Origin: RBC074 sp964470555
Lineage (GTDB): Bacteria; Acidobacteriota; Blastocatellia; RBC074
Reading direction: 5' to 3'
Assembly (NCBI GenBank): GCA_964470555.1
Contig: CAYYDG010000011.1
Coordinates: forward strand, 94,907-158,906
DNA length: 64,000 nucleotides
A model generated the notes under the pieces. It was given only the letters and a program-made list of their open reading frames with translations, was not told the origin of the DNA and searched no databases. The position numbers and the translations under genes were made by a program. This document shows positions 6,658-15,017 of this stretch, piece after piece (the first letter of the stretch is position 1; the number at the start of each line of letters is the position of its first letter).

Positions 6658-8121
6658 TCACCAGCCGCGCGACAAACGCGCTTCGATGATTTTGTGGTAA
6701 GCGTTGACGTAATTGTGCGCGGCGCGATCCCACGAAAAGTCTTCGCGCATGCCGTTAAGCTGCAGTTTCCGCCACAGGTCACGGTCGTAATAGACCATCA
6801 GCGATTCGTAAAACTTTTCCACCAGCCGATCCGCCGAGTATTCGTAAAATTTGTAGCCGTTGCCGCGTTCAGTCGTTCGCTCGAAATTGGTGATGGTGTC
6901 GTCCAATCCGCCTACGCCACGAACGACGGGCACGGTTCCGTATTTCAGACTGTACATCTGGTTCAATCCGCACGGTTCATAAGACGAAGGCATCAAAAAC
7001 AGATCGGCTCCGGCTTCGACCTGATGCGAAAGCGGCGTGCTGAAGCCGAAGTAAACTCCGACTTGACGCGGCGCGGTGTCGCGGACGTGCTGGAAATAAT
7101 CTTCGTAACTTTCGGCTCCTGAACCCAGCAGTATGAAATACGCTCCGGTTTCCAGAATTGGCCAGATGGCTTCGCGCGTCAGGTCAATTCCCTTTTGCGA
7201 AGTCAGCCGCGTGACGATGGCGACAACCGGTTTATCCAGGTCTACAGGCAAGTGATATTTTTCCAGCAGGTCGCGTTTGCAAGTCATCTTGCCCGCCAGA
7301 TTTTCCAACGAATAATTCGCTGCCAGATGTTTGTCCGTCGCCGGGTTCCATTCGTTGTAATCCACGCCGTTCAGAATGCCCAGCAAATCGCCTCGTCGCC
7401 AGCGCAACAGCGGGTCGAGCTTGTTGCCGAATTCCGGCGTTTGGATTTCCTGGGCATATTTCGGGCTGACGGTTGAAAGCGCAGTCGAAAAATGCAGCCC
7501 GGCTTTCATAGAGCTGACGGCGTTGTGAAATTCAAAGCCTTCGTAAACCTGCCAGTCAAAGCCGAATTTCGGCAGCAAATCTTTTTCAAAAAAACCTTGA
7601 TAAGCCAGGTTGTGAATCGTGAAGAGCGTCGCCGTGCGGGCGAAAAACGGATCGTTCCAGTAAACGTTCCGCAAATAAGCCGGAATGAATCCCGTCTGCC
7701 AATCGTTGCAATGAATCACATCCGGCGAGCCGCCGATGCGTTTGGCCAGTTCCAATACGGCGCGGCTGAAAAATGCGAAACGTTCGGCATCGAAATTTCC
7801 GCTGCCATAAATGTAACCATGGCCGAAGTATTCAACGTTATCTATGAAGTAAACCGGCGCGCCGTCCATCCAATCGCGCCAGACGGCGGCGTATTTGATC
7901 GTCCCGGCAAACGGCACGCGCAAATCGTCAAAGATCATTTCGCCGGTTTCGTGGCTGACCACGTCTCCCTGGCGTTTTCCGTAACCGGTGTAACGCGGAG
8001 TGATGACAGCCACATCGCAACCGATGCGAGACAGAGCCTGTGGCAAAGCTCCGGCCACATCGCCAAGCCCGCCGGTTTTCGAGTAAGGCACAACTTCGGA
8101 AGAAGCCAGAATGACGCGCAT
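6658..8121 (-). CDS. glgA: Glycogen synthase (ADP-glucose type)
   Basis: A GT5 glucosyltransferase that extends alpha-1,4-glucan from ADP-glucose; cytosolic. The 487-residue product begins MRVILASSEVVPYSKTGGLG, which holds the KTGGLGDV nucleotide-sugar loop near residue 15. The C-terminal half has PSSYEPCGLNQ followed by GTVPVVRGVGGL, the donor-binding and catalytic glutamate region. Length matches the bacterial family (about 480). No other glycogen genes are in the window. It diverges from the peptidase gene at 8461, with a nested hairpin element between them. Confidence 0.95.
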   Translation of the reverse strand: MRVILASSEVVPYSKTGGLGDVAGALPQALSRIGCDVAVITPRYTGYGKRQGDVVSHETGEMIFDDLRVPFAGTIKYAAVWRDWMDGAPVYFIDNVEYFGHGYIYGSGNFDAERFAFFSRAVLELAKRIGGSPDVIHCNDWQTGFIPAYLRNVYWNDPFFARTATLFTIHNLAYQGFFEKDLLPKFGFDWQVYEGFEFHNAVSSMKAGLHFSTALSTVSPKYAQEIQTPEFGNKLDPLLRWRRGDLLGILNGVDYNEWNPATDKHLAANYSLENLAGKMTCKRDLLEKYHLPVDLDKPVVAIVTRLTSQKGIDLTREAIWPILETGAYFILLGSGAESYEDYFQHVRDTAPRQVGVYFGFSTPLSHQVEAGADLFLMPSSYEPCGLNQMYSLKYGTVPVVRGVGGLDDTITNFERTTERGNGYKFYEYSADRLVEKFYESLMVYYDRDLWRKLQLNGMREDFSWDRAAHNYVNAYHKIIEARLSRGW

Positions 8122-8252
8122 CGGTTTTTCGAGGAGTGAAACTTTCGTTGTTTGGGATTGTCGAATTGGACGCGGAGTCTAAAGTTGCGCTTGAAAGCTT
8201 GTCAAGCAATGCGAAAAAGCGACAATAGCCGACGACGAATCCAAATTTTTCC

Positions 8253-8431
8253 GACAGGATTTACAGAACTCATCAGGACTTAGAGAACATCGAACTACGA
8301 ATGAACACGAATCCGCACGAATGAAGGCGGCTTGGCACATGCAATGGCTCATTTGTGTGCATTGGTGTTTATTCGTAGTTGGTTCTTTTTTGCTTGCATC
8401 TCAAATCCTGAGAAATCTTGTAAATCCTGTC
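8253..8431. repeat. Nested AGGAT / ACGAA hairpin element
   Basis: This fills most of the 339-base gene-free stretch between glgA and the peptidase (8122-8460). The outer arms use the AGGAT word: GACAGGATTTACAG from 8253 and its complement ending AAATCCTGTC at 8431. Inside, from 8293 to 8390, is a second hairpin of the ACGAA word: CTACGAATGAACACGAAT on the left, ending TTATTCGTAGTT on the right. The remaining bases of the stretch show no gene; an AGGAG at about 8449 belongs to the peptidase. Confidence 0.8.
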
Positions 8432-8460
8432 TACTTAACCTGCTCTTCAAGGAGAACTCT

Positions 8461-10089
8461 ATGCTGCGAAAATTCAGAGTTGCATTGCTCTGTCTGACCC
8501 TGCTGATCAGCCCATTGTCTGCGTTTGCTCAAGGTCCTGCGCCCGACCCGGACGTGCAAGCCAAAATCCGAAAAGAAGGAATGGACAATTCGCAAATCAT
8601 GCGCGTGTTGCATTACTTCACAGATGTTTATGGTCCGCGTTTGACCGGTTCGCCCAATCACGAAAACTCCGCCAAATGGGCCATCAAGGAAATGGAACGT
8701 TGGGGCTTCACCAACGCTCATCTGGAATCGTGGAATTTCGGCCACGCCGGTTGGTTGAACGAACGCGCGTCGGCGCACGTGATTTCGCCATTCAAAGAAC
8801 CGCTGATGATTGAAGTTCTTGGTTGGACACCGAGCACGAAAGGAACTGTCACGGCTCAGGTGTATCAACTGATTCCGCCTGCTGCACCGACCGAAGACGA
8901 ATTCAAGGCGTTTCTGGACGCTGAACGTCCCAAAATCAAAGATAAGATTGTCATGGTTGGCAAACACGCCGTGTTGCCCGTCATCATCAATCCGCCCGCC
9001 AAACGCATGGACGACGCTCAGGCCAAAGCACGGTTTTCCGGCAGTCCGACCGCAGGCGGCCCCGGCAACAGACCTGGTGGCCCGCCGCAACAGCCACCCG
9101 CCCAACCCGGCCAGCCCAAAAAGCTGAACGCCCGCGAAGTCGCCGAACGGCTTGACGACTTTTTGCTGACCGGCGGCGCGCTGGTTCGATTCAACGACAG
9201 CGGCATGGAACAGCGCCGCATTCGTGCATTCAACAACCGCACCTTCGATCCGTCGAAAAACGTTCCGACGGCCATCATCAGCAACGAAGATTACGGACGC
9301 ATCAGCCGCGTGCTGGCCAACGGCACGCCGGTCGAAGTCGAAGTCAACATCGTCAACCGCGATTATCCCGAAGGCAAAACGTCATACAACGCCATCGCCG
9401 AAGTTCCCGGCACGGACAAAAAAGACGAAGTCATTATGCTCGGCGGCCATTTGGATTCGTGGCACGCCGCAACCGGCGCAACCGACAACGCCATCGGCTG
9501 CGCGACCATGATGGAAGCCGCGCGCATCATCAACGCGCTGGTCAAAGCGGGCGCGATCAAGGCTCCACGCCGCACGATCCGCGTCGCGTTGTGGAGCGGC
9601 GAAGAACAAGGCCTGCTCGGTTCGCAGGCTTACGTCAAAGAACATTTCGGTTCGGCAGAAAACCCGAAACCGGAATTTGCCAAATTCGGCGGTTATTTCA
9701 ACATTGATTCGGGAACGGGCAAGGCGCGCGGCATGAGCGTGTTTGGTCCCGAAGAATCTGCTGCCGGATTGCGCGCGGCACTGGCTCCGTTTGAAGACCT
9801 GGGATTTTTCGGCGTTCTGCCTTCGCGCAGTCGAGGGCTGGGCGGTTCGGATCACACTTCTTTCAACCAGGCCGGTTTGCCGGGCATCGGCGTCGCTCAA
9901 GACCCGATCGAATACTTCAACATCACCTGGCACACGAACCTGGACACGTATGAACGCATCATCGAAGACGACGCCAAAAAATCGGCCATCGTCATCGCCG
10001 CTGCGGTTTATTACCTGGCCGTGAGCGATGCTCTGCTGCCGCGTTTCGCCGCTGATCAGATGCCTGCACTGCCGCCGGCGCGTCCGTAA
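8461..10089 (+). CDS. Secreted M28-family zinc peptidase
   Basis: A 542-residue exported aminopeptidase-like enzyme. The start is ATG 8461 behind AAGGAG; the signal peptide MLRKFRVALLCLTLLIS ends near AFAQ. A PA-like insert with a proline/glycine-rich stretch (about residues 185-220) precedes the catalytic domain. Zinc ligands and catalytic acids follow the M28 order: His in GGHLDSWH (about 328), Asp in ATDNAIG (about 341), the Glu pair in WSGEEQG (about 379), Asp in NIDSGTG (about 414) and His in ITWHTNLD (about 491). Probably releases N-terminal amino acids from peptides outside the cytoplasm. It stands alone between two hairpin repeats. Confidence 0.93.
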   Translation: MLRKFRVALLCLTLLISPLSAFAQGPAPDPDVQAKIRKEGMDNSQIMRVLHYFTDVYGPRLTGSPNHENSAKWAIKEMERWGFTNAHLESWNFGHAGWLNERASAHVISPFKEPLMIEVLGWTPSTKGTVTAQVYQLIPPAAPTEDEFKAFLDAERPKIKDKIVMVGKHAVLPVIINPPAKRMDDAQAKARFSGSPTAGGPGNRPGGPPQQPPAQPGQPKKLNAREVAERLDDFLLTGGALVRFNDSGMEQRRIRAFNNRTFDPSKNVPTAIISNEDYGRISRVLANGTPVEVEVNIVNRDYPEGKTSYNAIAEVPGTDKKDEVIMLGGHLDSWHAATGATDNAIGCATMMEAARIINALVKAGAIKAPRRTIRVALWSGEEQGLLGSQAYVKEHFGSAENPKPEFAKFGGYFNIDSGTGKARGMSVFGPEESAAGLRAALAPFEDLGFFGVLPSRSRGLGGSDHTSFNQAGLPGIGVAQDPIEYFNITWHTNLDTYERIIEDDAKKSAIVIAAAVYYLAVSDALLPRFAADQMPALPPARP

Positions 10090-10100
10090 CGCCGAAATCA

Positions 10101-10179
10101 AAAAGCAAAAGGCAAATATCAAAAGTCAGAAGTTGGCCCGCTTCTCATCTTCGACTTTCGGTATTTGCCTTTTGCTTTT
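10101..10179. repeat. GCAAAAGGCAAA-word hairpin
   Basis: The arms at 10101-10127 (starting AAAAGCAAAAGGCAAATA) and 10153-10179 (ending TTTGCCTTTTGCTTTT) are reverse complements with about three mismatches, separated by 25 bases. It immediately follows the M28 peptidase gene and may act as its terminator, since the right arm is T-rich. Same design as the other word-repeat hairpins. Confidence 0.8.
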
Positions 10180-10303
10180 CCTGCCTTTTTTACCAACTAC
10201 TAAAGAATTGAAACTTCGATTTACCGTTCAACGTTTGTCCGGCTGTCTCGGTAGAACAATTGTCATTGTTCGATCAATCTTCAATCCAACGTAGGAGAAA
10301 GCT

Positions 10304-11587
10304 ATGACCACCCACGCTTTCAAGCCGCGCGAGCAGTCCCGCCATTATTTTGTAATTGGCCTGGGATCGTTACTCGTTTTGGCACTCTTGGCGCTGATTG
10401 TCCTGCCCAGGTTTCGCTCGAACCCGATCACGAATGCGTTTGCTTCGGCGGATTCGCCTGCCACTGATTTGCCGACCACCGAAGTGCGCAAAGGCTCTGT
10501 CAAGAAAACCTTGTTGTTGGATGGCGAATTGCGCGCCGTGCGTTCGCGGACGATTTACTCCGGCGCTTCGGACGACGCCAAAATCGTCTTCATGCCTGCT
10601 GAAGGCACAGTCGTCAAAGCCGGTGAGCGCGTCGTCGAATTGGACAGCAGCACTTTTCTGACGCGCATCAAAGATACCGAAGAGCGCATCGTCGCCGCCG
10701 AAAATGAAATCGTCCGCACCCAATCGCAACACGAAGCGCAACTCCGCGATCTGGAAGTCGAGTTGAGCAAGCTCTGGCTGGCGCAGGAACAGGCCAAGCT
10801 GAAGGCCATAATTCCCGCCGAAGTGCAGGCGCGGCGCGAATTTCAGGAAGCCCAACTGGCGCTGGAAAAAGCCAAGACCGAATACAACAACCAGATTGCC
10901 AAGATCGAACAGAAGAAAAAAGAATTCGCCGCCGAATTACAGGTCAAAACGATTGATAAGCAAAAGCTGCAAGTCCAGCTGGATCGCGCCAAAGCCAACC
11001 TGGATGGGATGCGCATCAAGGCTCCGGCAGACGGCATGGTGCTGTACGCCGAACACTGGGAAGGTCGCCGCAAGATGCAGGTCGGCGATGTTGTCTGGGG
11101 AGGATGGCCGATTGTGCGTTTGCCCGATCTGACCGAAATGGAAGTGCTGGCAATGGTCAACGAAGTGGACGGCCCCAAACTTTCCGTCGGCAGCCGCTGC
11201 GAAATCCGGCTGGACAGTTATCCCGACACCACCATCACCGGCGCGGTCAAGGACATTTCCCAAACCGCCGTCAAAGCCGGTTGGATGTCCAAAGCCAAAA
11301 TCTTTCGCGTGACAATTTCACTGGATCGCACCGTGACCGAAATCATGAAGCCAGGCATGTCGGCTCAGGTCGCCGTCATCGTCAACGAAACCGAATCGCA
11401 ATTGTTGGTTCCGCGTTCGGCCATCAAATTCGAAGGCGAAACCGCCAACGTCATTCGCCTGGAACCGGGCGACGCCAAAAATTCCCAACGTTCAATTGCC
11501 GTCACGATTCTGGCAGCCGATGCGCTGCATTACGTCGTCGCCAGCAACGGCGCGTTGAAAGAAGGCGACCGAATTTTGAACCGATAA
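10304..11587 (+). CDS. Efflux periplasmic adaptor (membrane-fusion protein) 1
   Basis: A 427-residue HlyD/AcrA-type adaptor. One N-terminal membrane helix (about residues 15-37) is followed by a first lipoyl/barrel strand region, a long coiled-coil hairpin rich in Glu, Lys and Gln (about 120-240), then the second lipoyl half (IKAPADGMVLY) and beta-barrel and membrane-proximal domains (PGMSAQVAVIV). It starts at ATG 10304 behind AGGAG. It is the first of three homologous adaptors in a row, which probably link an inner-membrane transporter to an outer-membrane channel. No ATPase or TolC gene is nearby. Confidence 0.9.
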   Translation: MTTHAFKPREQSRHYFVIGLGSLLVLALLALIVLPRFRSNPITNAFASADSPATDLPTTEVRKGSVKKTLLLDGELRAVRSRTIYSGASDDAKIVFMPAEGTVVKAGERVVELDSSTFLTRIKDTEERIVAAENEIVRTQSQHEAQLRDLEVELSKLWLAQEQAKLKAIIPAEVQARREFQEAQLALEKAKTEYNNQIAKIEQKKKEFAAELQVKTIDKQKLQVQLDRAKANLDGMRIKAPADGMVLYAEHWEGRRKMQVGDVVWGGWPIVRLPDLTEMEVLAMVNEVDGPKLSVGSRCEIRLDSYPDTTITGAVKDISQTAVKAGWMSKAKIFRVTISLDRTVTEIMKPGMSAQVAVIVNETESQLLVPRSAIKFEGETANVIRLEPGDAKNSQRSIAVTILAADALHYVVASNGALKEGDRILNR

Positions 11588-11594
11588 AACCGGT

Positions 11595-11659
11595 AGACAG
11601 GATTGCACAGGATTTTCTTTATCCCTGCCAAATCCTGAAAAATCCTGTAAATCCTGTCT
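11595..11659. repeat. AGGAT-word hairpin
   Basis: The left arm AGACAGGATTGCACAGGATT starts at 11595. The right arm has three AATCCTG units ending ATCCTGTCT at 11659. It forms an imperfect stem between the first two adaptor genes, beginning only eight bases after the first gene's stop. It could attenuate transcription within the operon or act as a processing site. Confidence 0.8.
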
Positions 11660-11681
11660 ATTCTCTTCCCTTTCAAAAGTC

Positions 11682-12938
11682 ATGCCGAAACAAACTCGCA
11701 AACTCGCCATCAGCTTTGTGGTCATCGCCGCGTTGGCCGGTGTCGGATATTTTTTGTTTTCGCCGAGCGGCCAATCGAAATGGCAGTCTCTCTTTCCGAA
11801 GGTCGCAGCCACTGGCGATGAATTCACTGTTTCATCGCGCACGCTGAAATTCAGCGTGGACGCAGTGGGAGTTCTGAAAGCCACTTCGACACAGGATTTC
11901 GGCGCGCCGCCAGAATTCGGCAATTACTGGCAATTCCAGATCGTCAACATGACTGCCGAAGGCAAACAAGTGAAAACCGGCGACCCGCTGATCAGCTTCG
12001 ATGCGCAAAAAGTCCGCGACGATTTGCAGCGATTTCAAAACGAACTGGATCAAGCCAACAAGGAACTGGAAAAAACCAAAGTCCAGATTGATTTGGAACG
12101 GCAGGAATTGCTGTCGCGGCTGGCGGCGGCACAAAACAATTTTGAGAAGTTGAAACTGAAACAAACCAACGATCCGAAATTCGATGTGCCCAACAAGGTT
12201 GAAGAAGACAAGCTGGCGTTTGAACAGGCGCGGCGCGAAGTCGAGGCCTTGAAAGAGCGCATCGAATGGCACAAGAAATCCAGCGAAGCCACCTACCAGA
12301 TCATTCAAAGCAAAAAGTCGCGCGCTGAAAACAAAGTCGAGCAGATCAACAACGGCATGAAAAATTTCCAGGCCAAAGCCGACCGCGACGGCGTGGTGAT
12401 TTACAAAACCAAGTGGAACGGCGAACGATTCCAGGTAGGTGAAAACGTCTGGTCAGGCCAGACGATTCTGGAAATTCCCAACCTGACGACGATCATCGCC
12501 GAAGCCTTCGTGCCCGAAGTTGATCTGGGCAAAATCAAGGAAGGCCAACGCGCAGAAATCGCCATTGATGCCTTTCAAGGCAAATCCTACGCGGGCACGA
12601 TCAAAAAAATCGGCACGCTGGTGCGCCCCAAAGCCTGGGACATTCAAAACAAAATCATTGATGTGCAGATCGAGTTGGATCAACTGGACGTGGCGACGAT
12701 GCGTCCCGGTATGAGCACCAAAACCAAGATCGAAACCGGTGCGGTGGAAAACTGCTTGGCCGTGCCGCTGAAAGCTGTTCGCTCCACAGCAGAAGGTTCT
12801 CGCGTCAAAGTCAAAACAGAACAAGGCTGGCAGGAACGCACCGTCAAACTCGGCGAATCGAACGGAACAGACATCATCATCACCGAAGGTTTGAAAGCGG
12901 GCGACAAAATCGCCAGCGATTTCGCCAAAGCAAAGTAA
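11682..12938 (+). CDS. Efflux periplasmic adaptor (membrane-fusion protein) 2
   Basis: A 418-residue adaptor homologous to its neighbours. The N-terminal helix (KLAISFVVIAALAGVGYFLF) is followed by a coiled-coil hairpin (about residues 105-230), the lipoyl half-motif KADRDGVVIYKTKW, and a barrel with MRPGMSTKTKIETG. No clear ribosome-binding site precedes ATG 11682; the hairpin at 11595-11659 lies directly upstream. It probably assembles with the other two adaptors as a mixed ring or serves the MacB-like permease at 15018. Confidence 0.88.
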   Translation: MPKQTRKLAISFVVIAALAGVGYFLFSPSGQSKWQSLFPKVAATGDEFTVSSRTLKFSVDAVGVLKATSTQDFGAPPEFGNYWQFQIVNMTAEGKQVKTGDPLISFDAQKVRDDLQRFQNELDQANKELEKTKVQIDLERQELLSRLAAAQNNFEKLKLKQTNDPKFDVPNKVEEDKLAFEQARREVEALKERIEWHKKSSEATYQIIQSKKSRAENKVEQINNGMKNFQAKADRDGVVIYKTKWNGERFQVGENVWSGQTILEIPNLTTIIAEAFVPEVDLGKIKEGQRAEIAIDAFQGKSYAGTIKKIGTLVRPKAWDIQNKIIDVQIELDQLDVATMRPGMSTKTKIETGAVENCLAVPLKAVRSTAEGSRVKVKTEQGWQERTVKLGESNGTDIIITEGLKAGDKIASDFAKAK

Positions 12939-12954
12939 CCCATTCGCCAAAAGT

Positions 12955-13026
12955 GTTCAGAGTACCGTCTTCAGACGGCTGCGCGGCTGAAGACGGTACC
13001 CACCAGCTAAAGCTGGTACTCTGAAC
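12955..13026. repeat. Inverted repeat between adaptor genes
   Basis: The outer arms GTTCAGAGTACC (12955-12966) and GGTACTCTGAAC (13015-13026) are perfect complements. Inside, ACCGTCTTCAG pairs with CTGAAGACGGT around 12964-12998, and CCAGCTAAAGCTGG forms a third small palindrome. It fits between two adaptor genes and has no coding content. It resembles REP/BIME-like units rather than the word-repeat hairpins. Confidence 0.8.
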
Positions 13027-13050
13027 GCTGGCTGGCTGACGGATTCTCTT

Positions 13051-14334
13051 ATGAGACGACTACCCAAATTTGCTCGCATCGCATTGATCGCAGTTTTGCT
13101 GACAGCAGGTATTTCCGTTGTCATTTACGCCGCTCGCCGAGCCTGGCCGTCGGCTTCGTCGGAAGTGTTGCCACTGACAATGGCGATTCAACCGCGCGAT
13201 TTCACGATTCGCATTTCTGCCAACGGCGAATTGCAATCGTCGGAATCCATGACCATCGCCGTTCCGTTCGTGCCCGTGCAACGGTTGCGCATTGCCGATG
13301 TCGTCGCCGATGGTCGCCACGTCAACAAAGGCGATGTGTTGGTGGAATTCGATCCGACCGAACTGGATCTGGAAATGCTGGAGCACAAATCCAGCCTGGA
13401 AGCCGCCAATCAGAAAATCACCAAAGGCGAACTGGCTTCGGGAACGGAAAAAACCGACATCAGCAAAGACAAACGCATCGCCGAACTGGAACTGCAAAAG
13501 ATCAACGAGTTTTTGCCGAAAGACGAAAAGATTTATTCGCGCCGCCAAATTATCGAAGGCCAGTTGGACAAGGAATTCACCGAACAAAAACTGGTCTTTG
13601 CAGACGCGCGGCTGAGTTTGAAAGGCAAGGTCTACACGCTGGACGAAGCGATTTTGCTGCTCGAACGCCAGCAAGCCAACAGCAAAATCGGACAGGTCGA
13701 ACGCGCGTTGACTTCGCTGAAACTGGTTTCGCCTGCTTCAGGTATCGTCGTGTATACCAACCCGGATTTCTTCTTCGGCGGGTTTTCGATCCAACCCGGT
13801 CGCACCGTATGGATCGGCCAAACGCTGTTCAGTCTGGTCAACCCTGACAAGATGGAAGCCAAATGTTTCGTGCTGGAAAAAGACGCGGGTGAATTGAAAA
13901 AGGATCAGTCCGTCACCGTGTCGCTCGATCCGTTTCCGGGCGTGACCTTCACCGGCAAGGTCAAAAGCATAGACAATCTGGCGCGTCCGATTGATAGGGA
14001 TTCGCCGGTCAAATACTTCCAGACCATCGTTTCGCTGGATAAAAACGACGTGAATCTGATGAAACCCGGCGTCAAGCTGAAAGCCGAAATCAGTGCGACT
14101 TCGCTGCCGTCGGTGATCGTCGTGCCGCGCAGCGCCGTCGTCAAAAAAGATTCCGATTACTTTGTTTACGTGGTCAATGGCGCGGGACAGTACGATCAGG
14201 TCAAAGTCAAACTTGGCGCGGGCGATTTGATTCAGGTCGTCGTCACCGAAGGATTGCAAGCCGGACAAACGCTGGCTCTGAATCCGCCGGACGTGAAACG
14301 CGAAACCAGGGACGAAGCGAAAAAGGACAAATAA
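13051..14334 (+). CDS. Efflux periplasmic adaptor (membrane-fusion protein) 3
   Basis: A 427-residue adaptor with an N-terminal helix (IALIAVLLTAGISVVIYAA), a long helical hairpin with many charged residues (about 110-215), the lipoyl return strand SPASGIVVYTNPD, and a C-terminal barrel with MKPGVKLKAEISA and VIVVPRSAVV. The barrel end matches the MacA-type sub-family slightly better than the others do. ATG 13051 has no strong Shine-Dalgarno. It precedes a Uma2 gene and the MacB-like permease, and is probably the partner of that permease. Confidence 0.88.
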   Translation: MRRLPKFARIALIAVLLTAGISVVIYAARRAWPSASSEVLPLTMAIQPRDFTIRISANGELQSSESMTIAVPFVPVQRLRIADVVADGRHVNKGDVLVEFDPTELDLEMLEHKSSLEAANQKITKGELASGTEKTDISKDKRIAELELQKINEFLPKDEKIYSRRQIIEGQLDKEFTEQKLVFADARLSLKGKVYTLDEAILLLERQQANSKIGQVERALTSLKLVSPASGIVVYTNPDFFFGGFSIQPGRTVWIGQTLFSLVNPDKMEAKCFVLEKDAGELKKDQSVTVSLDPFPGVTFTGKVKSIDNLARPIDRDSPVKYFQTIVSLDKNDVNLMKPGVKLKAEISATSLPSVIVVPRSAVVKKDSDYFVYVVNGAGQYDQVKVKLGAGDLIQVVVTEGLQAGQTLALNPPDVKRETRDEAKKDK

Positions 14335-14400
14335 GTTGAGCAGGTGGGACAAATCAGAGAAGATTGCCGCCATCATCACTTGCGTGAAGGAGGTTCAGTT

Positions 14401-14985
14401 ATGGTCGTCGCAGCAAAAGAGTTAAAACCGAAAATCAGCTATGAAGAGTATTTGCAGATGCCGGAGATCAGTCTTCGCTACGAGATTATTGATGGAGAGA
14501 TGATTATGTCCCCAGCCCCAACCAGCGAGCATCAGTGGTTTTTGTCCAACTTATTGTTTGAGATTCGCCAGTTTGTCAGACGAAAAAAACTTGGCGTGGT
14601 GCTGCCCGCGCCGCTTGACGTGCTGATTCGCAAATCGCCATTGCGAACCCGCCAGCCAGACATTCTTTTTCTCAGCACAGAACGAACCGGTGTCAAAGGC
14701 CGCAATGAATTGAAAGACATGCCTGTGATTGAAGTTTCGCCCGACCTGGTCGTCGAAATTCTTTCGCCCAGCGACCGCAGCGCCGTGTTGCAAGGCAAAT
14801 TGCAGGATTACGCCCGAATTGGCGCGCAGGAATGCTGGCTCATCAGCCCGGAAGCCGAAACGGTTGAAGTTCTGCGCTTTACACCGGCGGGAATCACACG
14901 GGTCAATCTGTTCGGAGCGGGCGATACTTTGCGTTCCGATCTGTTGCCGGGTTTCAAGATGAAGGTTGACGACATCTTCAACTGA
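14401..14985 (+). CDS. Uma2-family (DUF820) putative nuclease
   Basis: A 194-residue protein with the PD-(D/E)xK-type fold pattern of the Uma2 family: LRYEIIDGEMIMSPAPTSEH near the start, then RQPDILFLS, SPDLVVEILSPSDR and QECWLISPE. ATG 14401 follows GGAGG. These proteins are common in acidobacteria, cyanobacteria and planctomycetes, but their biological role is unknown. It sits inside the efflux cluster without an evident link to export and was probably inserted there. Confidence 0.88.
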   Translation: MVVAAKELKPKISYEEYLQMPEISLRYEIIDGEMIMSPAPTSEHQWFLSNLLFEIRQFVRRKKLGVVLPAPLDVLIRKSPLRTRQPDILFLSTERTGVKGRNELKDMPVIEVSPDLVVEILSPSDRSAVLQGKLQDYARIGAQECWLISPEAETVEVLRFTPAGITRVNLFGAGDTLRSDLLPGFKMKVDDIFN

Positions 14986-15017
14986 ATCCATCAGGGGAAA
15001 ACCACGAGGACTGAGTA

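Noticed and set aside
8332..8460. Extended N-terminus for the M28 peptidase
   Set aside because: This part lies in the nested hairpin; ATG 8461 has a ribosome-binding site and begins the signal peptide.
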